In this document: one piece after another, positions 1 through 5,411 of the stretch | How the letters are laid out: each line of letters begins with the position of its first letter | Numbering within the stretch: the first letter of the stretch is position 1 | Origin: Candidatus Binatia bacterium | GTDB lineage: Bacteria; Desulfobacterota_B; Binatia; UBA9968 | Assembly: GCA_025922795.1 (NCBI GenBank) | Contig: JAICHC010000047.1 | Location: 1 to 10,273, forward strand | DNA: 10,273 bases | Direction: 5' to 3' | Made by a program: the position numbers and the translations under genes | Notes under the pieces: model-generated | Database searches by the model: none | Seen by the model: only the letters and a program-made list of their open reading frames with translations | What the model was told of the DNA's origin: nothing

Positions 1-371
1 CACGTTTGCGTTGGCAATTCTAAAGACAAATTCTAGACACTGGATATCTATTCGGCTTAGGAGTCGAGAATTCGGCGGTACCTGTCCCAGAATTAAGACT
101 GCCGGACCTAAACACACAGTTGCGCACGGACGGAGATGACATCTCAACTCGGTTCGTACCAGAAAACGCCGGTGAGAGACTCGCTACTCATTGCGCCGGG
201 CTAGTTTGACGGGTGTTGGTCGAAATATTGCGGGATTAAGAGGAATCGATCGAAATTTAAGCGGCAGCGCTGCTTAATTAGTCGCGTGTCAGTTTATGTA
301 TTGCACAGCTAACCTTCGCGGGAGTAGAGTCAGAAAATCATAGTCGGCGAGTCGATTAGGAGGATTCAACC
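1..371. other. Non-coding leader region before the HD-domain gene
   Basis: No convincing reading frame is present on either strand, and the base composition is visibly more AT-rich than in the flanking genes. It holds an imperfect inverted repeat (TTAAGC / GCTTAA arms, 257-277, nine-base loop). An AGGAGG ribosome binding site at 358-363 lies eight bases before the ATG at 372. I could not find a sigma70-type promoter with acceptable spacing, so the promoter of the downstream gene is unassigned. Confidence 0.6.
257..277. repeat. Short inverted repeat upstream of the HD-domain gene
   Basis: Six-base perfect arms, TTAAGC (257-262) and GCTTAA (272-277), flank a nine-base spacer. The spacer overlaps an inner ten-base palindrome, GCAGCGCTGC (264-273). 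It lies about 95 bases before the start codon and has no T tract, so it is not a classic terminator. It could be an operator for a dimeric regulator, but chance cannot be excluded. Confidence 0.3.
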
Positions 372-1130
372 ATGGCTGAAAGTATGTCGCTGAACGAGCG
401 TGCGGATGCTCTCGAGCTGAAGATGAGCGACGAGCTCGACGTGCTGATTTCGAAATCAGCGCTGTTCAATATGGCCGACGGCAAGCTCGGGACGGTCAAC
501 ATGCGTCCCGAACCCGCTGCTGTATACAGAAAGTACCAGCTGATGGACGACGATCCTCGGCTACCGAGGATGCCGGCGAAGCCAACCCTCCTCGACTATT
601 TTACGTACCGCGCCAGTGGCATCAACCATCTGCTCCAAAGCGCCACCCATGCGTTGAAGGCGTCGATGCCCGAGAAAACGATTCTCGCCTGTCTCCTGCA
701 CGATATCGCCAATGCGATCTTCATCAAAAGCGATCACGGCTACTGGGGCGCACAGTTGATCGAGCCCTACGTCGACGAGGAGGTGACCTGGGCAGTGCGC
801 GCGCACCAGGCGCTGCGTTTCTTCCCCGATGAGTCGGTCGGCTACTCGTATCCGGAAATGTACGTCAAGCATTTCGGGCCGGATTACGAGCCCGACGATT
901 ACATCAAAGAAGCGTACAAGCGCGCCCGCAATCACAAGTGGTACATGAGCGCGCGCATGATCACAGTCCACGACATTTATTCCTTCGACCCGAACGCCGT
1001 GGTGAGCTGGGATCCTTTCGTGGACATCGTGGGGCGGAACTTCAAGCAGCCGGAGGAAGGCTTGGGTTTCGACAGTAGCCCGATCGCGCATATGTGGCGT
1101 ACGATCCGGCGTCCGACAAAGTATCTTTAG
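372..1130 (+). CDS. HD-domain protein of the PhnZ/MIOX-like (mixed-valent di-iron oxygenase) type
   Basis: 252 residues, started by an AGGAGG site eight bases before the ATG. The sequence shows an HD-superfamily core: His86 in an NHLLQSA motif, His110-Asp111 in LLHDI, His122, His145 and Asp201. The two extra histidines between the HD pair and the final Asp are the signature that separates PhnZ and inositol oxygenase type oxygenases from ordinary HD phosphohydrolases. Spacings of 24 (His86 to His110), 23 (His122 to His145) and 56 (His145 to Asp201) closely resemble those known for PhnZ. The HD-to-His122 loop is shorter, 12 instead of about 22. Family knowledge then suggests an Fe-dependent oxidative cleavage, but the substrate is unknown and no phosphonate gene is nearby. 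The first ~80 residues form an extension I do not recognise. The gene stands alone and ends 29 bases from the converging aldo/keto reductase. A phosphohydrolase role remains possible. Confidence 0.75.
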   Translation: MAESMSLNERADALELKMSDELDVLISKSALFNMADGKLGTVNMRPEPAAVYRKYQLMDDDPRLPRMPAKPTLLDYFTYRASGINHLLQSATHALKASMPEKTILACLLHDIANAIFIKSDHGYWGAQLIEPYVDEEVTWAVRAHQALRFFPDESVGYSYPEMYVKHFGPDYEPDDYIKEAYKRARNHKWYMSARMITVHDIYSFDPNAVVSWDPFVDIVGRNFKQPEEGLGFDSSPIAHMWRTIRRPTKYL

Positions 1131-1159
1131 AGGCTGACGCGGCGATACGCGAGACTTTC

Positions 1160-2059
1160 TTAAATCTGTCCCGCCCAGTCGGAGCTTGCGACTGCGCGCC
1201 AGCGGCTGCGAATACTTTCAAGGAGCCCGTCCGGCAAGGCTCCGGCCTCTAAGGCCCCGGCATTCTGGGAAAACCTGCCGGGCTTGGTGGTGCCGACAAT
1301 AGCGGTATGAACTCCCGGGACGGTGAGCACGAAGCGCAGCGCGGTGGCCGCCGACTGGTCGAGCTCGCCGCGCAAGAAATCGTATTTGAGCTTCTGCAGT
1401 CGCTCCCAATACGGATAGCCATAACCGTTCCGTGGTGGCCGAGTGCCGTTCTCCCAGGCAACGTTTGCCAGCGGCCGCTTGGCAATCACGCCCATGTTTC
1501 GTTGCCGCGCCGCAGGCAAGGTTAAATCGAGTGCCTGCTGGTCAGCGATATTGATCGATGTCTGCAACGTGTCGAACTCGCCGCAGCTCACGGCGTAGAG
1601 CGCTGCTTGCCCGTCACCGCTGTAGCCGATGTAGCGCGTATGGCCGCGCTCGCGCGCCTGCTTCAGAAATTCGAGGACGTCGCCTTTACGCAGCTCGGCT
1701 TCCGAGCAGCTGTGGAGCTGCAGCAGATCGACGTGATCGGTCTTCAGCCGTTTGAGGCTTCTTTCGGTAGATTTCCAGAGCGACGCCGGGCGCCAGTCCG
1801 GATAACTCCATCCCCGTTCGTGCCCGCACTTGGTAAAGAGATAATAGTCCGCGCGCCGCGCGCCGATCGCTTTCCCGATCAGCTCTTCGCTGGTGACGTA
1901 ACACTCGGCGGTGTCGACGACGTTGAGCCCGGCATCAAGCGCGCCGTTCAACAATTTGCTGACAGAAGAGAGCGACGCTCGTTCATAGCCGATCTCGGAC
2001 CCGCCAAAGCCGAGCACGCTGACGTTCATATCGGTCTTACCAAGCCGGCGTTTTTCCAT
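1160..2059 (-). CDS. Aldo/keto reductase
   Basis: 299 residues, the usual length for a bacterial aldo/keto reductase with a TIM-barrel fold that reduces carbonyls with NAD(P)H in the cytoplasm. The start MEKRRLGKTDMNVSVLGFGG is the typical first strand (rLGkt...v..lGfG). The catalytic tetrad is visible as Asp49 and Tyr54 (VVDTAECY), Lys77 (LFTK) and His116 (LLQLHS). The C-terminal part has the cofactor-binding stretch AIVGTTKPGRFSQNA, which matches the usual 'iiGttkpehl.eN' site. The gene is transcribed away from the nitrile hydratase operon and shares a 302-base gap with it. The ribosome binding site is weak (GAGA-like). A role in aldehyde or ketone metabolism is likely; the substrate cannot be read from the sequence, and a link to nitrile metabolism is only positional. 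Confidence 0.9.
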   Translation of the reverse strand: MEKRRLGKTDMNVSVLGFGGSEIGYERASLSSVSKLLNGALDAGLNVVDTAECYVTSEELIGKAIGARRADYYLFTKCGHERGWSYPDWRPASLWKSTERSLKRLKTDHVDLLQLHSCSEAELRKGDVLEFLKQARERGHTRYIGYSGDGQAALYAVSCGEFDTLQTSINIADQQALDLTLPAARQRNMGVIAKRPLANVAWENGTRPPRNGYGYPYWERLQKLKYDFLRGELDQSAATALRFVLTVPGVHTAIVGTTKPGRFSQNAGALEAGALPDGLLESIRSRWRAVASSDWAGQI

Positions 2060-2115
2060 GTCGTTCTCTAGTTAAACTCTCCCGTAATGCTAGCAAAACT
2101 CATGTATATCGAAGC

Positions 2116-2135
2116 ATGAAATTGCGCAATTACAT
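2116..2135. promoter_or_regulatory. 20-bp palindrome, candidate operator
   Basis: The perfect 12-bp core AATTGCGCAATT (2120-2131) extends to 20 bp with a single mismatched pair (2119/2132), giving nine of ten paired positions. It lies 57 bases upstream of the aldo/keto reductase start and about 230 bases upstream of nitrile hydratase alpha. The symmetry and the ATTGCGCAAT core suit a dimeric regulator; Lrp/AsnC-type sites can look like this. No regulator gene is in the window, so the identity of the binder is a guess. Confidence 0.45.
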
Positions 2136-2302
2136 CGACTCTGCTGAATCCAGCGCCGCTTTTGGCCGCTCGCAGCTTTGGCTCTGCCCGTGAGATTGCT
2201 CCCGGAAGCTCGATGCCCGGCGTCTTGGCACCCGCTACGATCCTTGCCTGGAGCTTTCTCTTGGCCGCCTCGGCTGGGTTCCGTCAAACACAGGCTGACT
2301 CT

Positions 2303-2330
2303 TTGGTTCTTGACCGGTCCGCGCTATAGA
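2303..2330 (+). promoter_or_regulatory. Possible sigma70-type promoter of the nitrile hydratase operon
   Basis: TTGGTT (2303-2308, three of six consensus matches) and TATAGA (2325-2330, four of six) are separated by 16 bases. Transcription from here would leave a leader of roughly 25 bases that has no Shine-Dalgarno sequence before the ATG at 2362. The match is moderate and unsupported by other evidence. Confidence 0.3.
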
Positions 2331-2361
2331 CGCCGCTGTTTTCGTTGGCTATATTTCGCCT

Positions 2362-2988
2362 ATGGCTGCACATGATCACGATCACAGCGGGGGCTCCAAT
2401 CTCTCCGAGATGGAGCTGCGGGTGCGCGCGCTCGAAACGATCCTTGCCGAGAAGGGGTATATCGAAAGCGCCGCGCTCGATCGCATCGTCGAGCTTTATG
2501 AAACCAAGATCGGCCCGCACATTGGCGCGCAGGTGATCGCCAAAGCATGGAGCGATCCCGGATTTCGCCAGGCGCTGCTCGACGACGCCAGCCAAGCGGT
2601 TGCTACGCTTGCACCACAAGTGGGAAACGTCGGCGAACATCTGATCGCTGTCGAGAATACGCCGGAGGTGCACAATATGGTTGTCTGCACGTTGTGCTCC
2701 TGTTATCCGACGGACGTGCTCGGCCTGCCGCCGACCTGGTACAAGTCGTTTGCCTACCGCTCGCGCGCCGTCAAGGAGCCGCGCGCGGTACTGGCGGATT
2801 TCGGCGTCGCACTGCCCGTCGAAACCGAGATACGGGTTTGGGACTCGACCGCCGAGACCCGCTACTTGGTTGTGCCGATGCGACCGGCAGGGACGGAGGG
2901 CTGGAGCGAGGTTCAGCTTGCCGCATTGATCACGCGCGACAGCATGATTGGCACCGGTCTACCGAAACAACCAAGTGAGCTGGCCTGA
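2362..2988 (+). CDS. nthA: Nitrile hydratase alpha subunit, cobalt type
   Basis: 208 residues, full length for the family. Alpha carries the non-corrin metal centre of nitrile hydratase, a cytoplasmic heteromer with beta that hydrates nitriles to amides. The metal-binding claw is seen at residues 109-114 (Cys-Thr-Leu-Cys-Ser-Cys, followed by YP). Thr rather than Ser after the first Cys is the established mark of cobalt-type enzymes. Cys112 and Cys114 would be the oxidised ligands. The conserved block PTWYKSFAYRSRAVKEPRAVL follows at about 124-143. The His/Asp-rich start (MAAHDHDH) and SEMELRVRALE are typical of the family N-terminus and fix the start at 2362, although no Shine-Dalgarno sequence precedes it. 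The stop overlaps the beta start by one base (TGATG). The related thiocyanate hydrolase gamma subunit shares the claw, but the alpha-beta-accessory gene order favours nitrile hydratase. Confidence 0.93.
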   Translation: MAAHDHDHSGGSNLSEMELRVRALETILAEKGYIESAALDRIVELYETKIGPHIGAQVIAKAWSDPGFRQALLDDASQAVATLAPQVGNVGEHLIAVENTPEVHNMVVCTLCSCYPTDVLGLPPTWYKSFAYRSRAVKEPRAVLADFGVALPVETEIRVWDSTAETRYLVVPMRPAGTEGWSEVQLAALITRDSMIGTGLPKQPSELA

Positions 2989-3647
2989 TGGACGGCGTCC
3001 ACGATATGGGCGGTATGGACGGGTTTGGCAAAGTCGAGCCCGAGGCCAACGAGCCGGTATTTCATCACCGATGGGAGGGGCGCGTGCTGGCGATGAGCCG
3101 CGCGATCGGCGTCTTCCGCGCCTGGACGATAGATACCAGCCGTTATGCCATCGAGTTGATGGCGCCGTCGATCTATTTGACCCGCTCCTACTACGAGAAA
3201 TGGTTTCTGCGTAATCAAAACCTGCTCATTGAACGCGGCCTGATCGACGCCGACGAGGTCGCCGCCGGGCGCGCCCTGCGTCCTGCGCGAAATTTAACCC
3301 GCGGCCCATTCACGCTCGCCGATGTGGCAAAGGTCACGCGGCGCGGCTCCTATGGACGGCCGGCGCCGGCGCCTGCGCAGTTCAAAGTCGGCGAGCGCGT
3401 GCGCACGAAAAACATTCACCCAACGACACACACGCGCCTGCCGCGCTACGCGCGCGGCCACGTCGGCGTGGTCGAGCGCCTGCATGGCGCGCACATCTTT
3501 CCCGACTCCGTTACTACCGGTAAAGGCGAAGACCCCCAGTGGCTTTACACGGTGCGCTTCGACGCCCAGGAGCTTTGGGGCGCAGAGGCGGACCCAAAGT
3601 TGAAGGTTTCCATCGAGGCGTTTGAGCCCTATCTCGAACATGTCTGA
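2988..3647 (+). CDS. nthB: Nitrile hydratase beta subunit
   Basis: 219 residues, the normal full length. The N-terminus MDGVHDMGGMDGFGKV is the near-invariant beta start (GxHDxGGMxGFG). It is followed by RWEGRVLAM (29-36) and SYYEKW (67-72) in the helical N-terminal domain. The C-terminal beta-barrel domain runs from FKVGERVRTKN (132-142) through HTRLPRYARGHVG (148-160) and HGAHIFPD (166-173) to LYTVRF...ELWG (186-198). Beta packs on alpha, lines the active-site cleft and helps hold the modified Cys ligands through conserved arginines. It is translationally coupled to alpha (one-base overlap). Its last 14 codons form the start of a 48-bp sequence repeated further downstream at 4190-4237. The accessory-gene ATG once overlapped this stop, and a vestige (ATG at 3640) is still present here. 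Confidence 0.93.
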   Translation: MDGVHDMGGMDGFGKVEPEANEPVFHHRWEGRVLAMSRAIGVFRAWTIDTSRYAIELMAPSIYLTRSYYEKWFLRNQNLLIERGLIDADEVAAGRALRPARNLTRGPFTLADVAKVTRRGSYGRPAPAPAQFKVGERVRTKNIHPTTHTRLPRYARGHVGVVERLHGAHIFPDSVTTGKGEDPQWLYTVRFDAQELWGAEADPKLKVSIEAFEPYLEHV

Positions 3648-3653
3648 ATCATC
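3606..3653 (+). repeat. 48-bp direct repeat, copy 1 (3' end of nthB plus first codons of the accessory gene)
   Basis: This copy is fused to the intact beta gene and encodes its last residues (VSIEAFEPYLEHV, stop at 3645-3647). It also contains the out-of-frame ATG TCT GAA TCA that begins the accessory gene. It matches 4190-4237 at 46 of 48 positions; the mismatches are 3617 (G, versus A at 4201) and 3620 (G, versus A at 4204). Homology stops abruptly on both sides. From the ATG at 3640 a 13-codon vestigial frame (MSESS...) runs to TGA at 3679-3681. Confidence 0.9.
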
Positions 3654-3677
3654 ATCCGTCCATAGGGAAGCTGCCCG

Positions 3678-3705
3678 TTGACAGCCAAACTGGGCTGCCT
3701 AGACT
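3678..3705 (+). promoter_or_regulatory. Candidate hicAB promoter with overlapping inverted repeat
   Basis: A perfect -35 hexamer TTGACA (3678-3683) is followed after 16 bases by TAGACT (3700-3705), which matches four of six -10 positions including the key A and final T. An inverted repeat CAGCC/GGCTG (3682-3686 and 3693-3697, six-base spacer) sits inside the promoter. That is where an autoregulating HicAB complex would be expected to bind. If active, this promoter would also drive the accessory gene downstream. Confidence 0.5.
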
Positions 3706-3741
3706 ATAGACCCCGTTGCCGAGCAAGATCGAGATAGCGGT

Positions 3742-3939
3742 GTGCCGCCTAAGATAAGGGAACTCATCGCGCAGCTTGAAATCGCTGGTTTTGTTGACAG
3801 AGGCGGCAAAGGCAGCCATCGCAATTATGTCCATGCAAAGGTAGCAAGACCAATAACGATATCCGGCAAACCTGGAGACGATGCGAAACGTTACCAGGCT
3901 CGCGCCGTACAGCTTGCAATCGAGGAGTCGAAGAAATGA
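3742..3939 (+). CDS. hicA: HicA-family mRNA interferase toxin
   Basis: 65 residues, started by GTG at 3742 with only a weak GAGA-like site upstream. HicA toxins are small double-stranded-RNA-binding-fold ribonucleases that cleave mRNA and arrest growth until neutralised by HicB. The protein shows the family layout: an N-terminal helix (IRELIAQLEIAGF), the catalytic turn GGKGSHRNYVH with His26, a beta strand (PITISGKPGDD) and a C-terminal helix (YQARAVQLAIEESKK). The stop overlaps the hicB start by four bases (ATGA), giving the toxin-first order common for HicAB. No truncation or missing catalytic residue is seen, so the toxin should be active. It is of a different subtype from the hicA relic at 4629-4822. 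Confidence 0.88.
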   Translation: MPPKIRELIAQLEIAGFVDRGGKGSHRNYVHAKVARPITISGKPGDDAKRYQARAVQLAIEESKK

Positions 3940-4175
3940 AGGACAGTGCAAAGTATGCAAAAATTGTGGAATGGTCAGATGAAGATCAATGTTACGTCGG
4001 CAGCGCGCCCGGCTTGATCTTGGGCGGCTGCCACGGCGACGATGAAAAAGAAGTATTCAACGAACTCTGTGAGATCGTCGAAGAGGCGATCGCGATTTAC
4101 CGTAAAGAAGGCCGACCGTTGCCTCCGCCAACCTCCGGACGCGATTTTGCCACAAAAATGCAGAACGTTGCGTGA
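3936..4175 (+). CDS. hicB: HicB-family antitoxin
   Basis: 79 residues. HicB binds and inhibits HicA through a partially degraded RNase H fold. The sequence shows the usual strand order: YAKIVEWSDEDQCYVGSAPGL, then the short turn GGCHGDD, then a long helix EVFNELCEIVEEAIAIYRKEGRPLPPP. The protein ends about 15 residues later without a recognisable helix-turn-helix or ribbon-helix-helix domain, so any autorepression would need the compact form of HicB or the HicA-HicB complex. Its start codon overlaps the hicA stop, so the two are translationally coupled. The second repeat copy begins 15 bases after its stop and the accessory gene starts 48 bases after it. Confidence 0.88.
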   Translation: MKDSAKYAKIVEWSDEDQCYVGSAPGLILGGCHGDDEKEVFNELCEIVEEAIAIYRKEGRPLPPPTSGRDFATKMQNVA

Positions 4176-4189
4176 CGATACAGACGTAC

Positions 4190-4237
4190 GTTTCCATCGA
4201 AGCATTTGAGCCCTATCTCGAACATGTCTGAATCATC
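4190..4237 (+). repeat. 48-bp direct repeat, copy 2 (nthB stub plus true start of the accessory gene)
   Basis: This copy still encodes the beta C-terminus VSIEAFEPYLEHV and its stop (4229-4231), but it is no longer attached to a beta gene. It supplies the real ATG (4224) of the accessory subunit. Both differences from copy 1 are third-position changes in the beta frame (GAG to GAA for Glu, GCG to GCA for Ala). That suggests the copy came from, or spent time as part of, a functional beta gene. Confidence 0.9.
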
Positions 4238-4619
4238 CATCGATCCGGAAATAGTCAGGCGCACCGCGGAAGCAGTTCCAGGCATTCCGCGCGACGAGAA
4301 CGGCCCGGTCTTTCGCGCACCGTGGGAAGCCCATGCCTTTGCTATGGCATTGGCGCTTTACGAACGAGGCCTTTTCGCCTGGAGCGAGTGGTCCGCGATG
4401 CTTGGCGAGGAGATCAAAAAGGCGCAGGCCGCCGGCGATCCGGATACCGGCGAAACCTACTATCACCATTGGCTCGCGACCCTCGAACGCATGGCCGCCG
4501 AGAAAGGTGCGACCTCGCCGCAAGCTCTGGCGCAGCATTACCAAGCCTGGGAGCGCGCGACCCACCGAACACCGCACGGGAAACCGATTGAACTAAGGGC
4601 GGAAGACTTTGGTCAGTGA
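4224..4619 (+). CDS. Nitrile hydratase accessory protein (activator / metallochaperone subunit)
   Basis: 131 residues from the ATG at 4224; an upstream TTG at 4206 gives a longer frame but would read through repeat-derived sequence. Small proteins of this family resemble the N-terminal helical domain of the beta subunit. They help insert the metal into alpha, for cobalt enzymes by subunit swapping of a chaperone-bound alpha. The signature is clear: FRAPWEAHAFAMALALYERGLFAWSEW (30-56), YYHHWLATLE (79-88) and the C-terminal TPHGKPIEL (116-124). In the ancestral layout its ATG overlapped the beta stop by eight bases. The hicAB insertion replaced that coupling with a copied stub, and no good Shine-Dalgarno sequence lies before 4224. 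Expression may now depend on read-through from nthB or on the hicAB promoter. Confidence 0.9.
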   Translation: MSESSIDPEIVRRTAEAVPGIPRDENGPVFRAPWEAHAFAMALALYERGLFAWSEWSAMLGEEIKKAQAAGDPDTGETYYHHWLATLERMAAEKGATSPQALAQHYQAWERATHRTPHGKPIELRAEDFGQ

Positions 4620-5006
4620 GGGTCGGCGCCTAGGGTCAAATTGTTTGGGAAACTCGGGTTAATCTTACACCGCCAAAAGGGAAGCCACATCATCCTGTAT
4701 CATCCCAATGGCCGTCATCTGTCAGTGCCCGATCATCGAGAACTCGACAGAGGAACGCTCCGCGCCGCGCCCTGATCCGCGGTGCAGGCATTACCGTGGA
4801 AGAATTTATGGCTCTGATTTAGACACTCCAGCGCTTCCCGCTTGACTTTCCTCGTATTTCTATCCTGCCGCGAGGGAACTCGAGAATTCGAAACCGCTCA
4901 TCGACATCAACGTTTTGTGTGTCGAAAGTCAGGCTCGGCTTTGCGGCAGGTATTTGCTACAACACGCAACGAGCTTGACCCGAAGCTCCGCAGAAAGGAC
5001 CTGACA
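4620..5006 (+). other. Gap between the accessory gene and the membrane-protein gene
   Basis: The first half is filled by the hicA relic described separately. The remaining stretch, 4823-5006, holds no supportable gene. TTGACT at 4842-4847 is -35-like but has no correctly spaced -10 partner. The ribosome binding site AAGGA (4995-4999) lies seven bases before the next start and fixes that start at 5007 rather than at TTG 4842. Confidence 0.6.
4629..4822 (+). pseudogene. Frameshifted hicA (YcfA-like) relic
   Basis: Reading from about 4629 in the frame of the accessory gene, after its stop, gives LGLILHRQKGSHIILYHPNG (4653-4712), then VPDHRELDRGTLRAA up to 4769 and a TGA at 4773. Dropping two bases of the C run at 4770-4772 restores LIRGAGITVEEFMALI and a TAG at 4820-4822. 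Together this is the classical YcfA/HicA C-terminus (RqkGSHhil.hp.Gr...VPdH...l..GTLr.il..agitveeF..Li), with the catalytic His in GSH. The N-terminus is eroded: no ATG lies between the accessory stop and the motif, and about 15 expected residues are reduced to a PRV.KLFGK-like stub. The partner hicB is missing. This is a dead toxin of a different HicA subtype from the intact one. Confidence 0.8.
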
Positions 5007-5411
5007 ATGGGTAGACGAATCTCCTGGTTCGGCGTGTTAGTGCGTTTGGTTGCGGCGCTCGCTCTAGTGTTGTTGACTTACAATCCGACCGGGCACTCCT
5101 TCTACCATTGGGCGATGCGCGACTTCGCCAACCTTACCGCGCTCAAAGCTTTCTCGGGAGCGCTTCTGTTGGTCGGATGGGTCATATGCATTCGCGCCGC
5201 GTTGACATCACTCGGCGCCCTTGGGCTCGTTCTCAGCGCACTCGTGCTCGGCACTCTGGTATGGGTGCTCACCGATTACGGCATTCTCAATCCTGATCGC
5301 CCGTCTCTGCTCTCCTGGATTTCACTGATCATCATCGGGATCATACTGGGCATTGGCCTCTCCTGGTCGCTGTTGCGGACCCGCGTAACTGGTCAGGTAG
5401 AGGTGGACTGA
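5007..5411 (+). CDS. Small four-helix inner-membrane protein, DUF6524-like
   Basis: 134 residues. The start at 5007 is chosen because AAGGA ends seven bases before the ATG and because the upstream extension is not membrane-like. Four hydrophobic segments are visible at about residues 7-24, 44-62, 66-87 and 102-123. The motif TYNPTGHSFYHW lies just after the first helix and ITDYGILNP-like sequence (TDYGILNPDRPS) lies before the last. This NPTG-Y-HW pattern is what I associate with the DUF6524 family of uncharacterised membrane proteins; that match is from memory. The short charged tail (RTRVTGQVEVD) is probably cytoplasmic. No function is known, and there is no evident link to nitrile hydratase, from which it is separated by the hicA relic. 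Confidence 0.75.
   Translation: MGRRISWFGVLVRLVAALALVLLTYNPTGHSFYHWAMRDFANLTALKAFSGALLLVGWVICIRAALTSLGALGLVLSALVLGTLVWVLTDYGILNPDRPSLLSWISLIIIGIILGIGLSWSLLRTRVTGQVEVD

Larger units (their letters stand above)
2060..2361. promoter_or_regulatory. Divergent regulatory gap between aldo/keto reductase and nitrile hydratase
   Basis: This 302-base gap contains no supportable gene and must hold the promoters of both flanking transcription units. It carries a near-perfect 20-bp palindrome at 2116-2135. Rightward promoter candidates are TTGGTT (2303-2308) with TATAGA (2325-2330), spacer 16. There is also an isolated TATATT (2350-2355), placed so that transcription would begin almost at the alpha-subunit ATG. 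The in-frame stop TGA at 2311-2313 limits any upstream extension of the alpha subunit. Confidence 0.5.
3654..4189 (+). mobile_element. Inserted segment carrying hicAB between nthB and its accessory gene
   Basis: 536 bases lie between the two 48-bp repeats and contain only a candidate promoter, hicA and hicB. The segment separates two genes that were originally overlapping, because copy 1 still holds the accessory-gene start codon. There is no integrase, transposase or terminal inverted repeat. Direct repeats that copy a gene end are what a single-crossover (Campbell-like) integration of a small circle, or a site-specific element rebuilding its target gene, would leave. The mechanism is inferred. 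The hicAB DNA also looks more AT-rich than the neighbouring nitrile hydratase genes. Confidence 0.55.

Noticed and set aside
1607..2071. Plus-strand frame of 154 codons opposite the aldo/keto reductase
   Set aside because: Shadow of the reductase gene, whose catalytic tetrad is complete on the minus strand.
4206..4223. TTG start giving six extra residues to the accessory protein
   Set aside because: These codons lie in the copied beta-gene stub, out of frame with beta; the family starts at the MSES-type ATG that overlapped the ancestral beta stop.
4842..4866. Possible promoter TTGACT ... TATCCT before the membrane-protein gene
   Set aside because: Spacer of only 13 bases.
64..4890. 11-bp sequence TCGAGAATTCG present at 64-74 and 4880-4890
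   Set aside because: Partly palindromic restriction-site-like words; no flanking similarity, so treated as coincidence.
4842..5006. N-terminal extension of the small membrane protein from TTG 4842
   Set aside because: No ribosome binding site, low-complexity charged product, and a strong AAGGA site supports ATG 5007.
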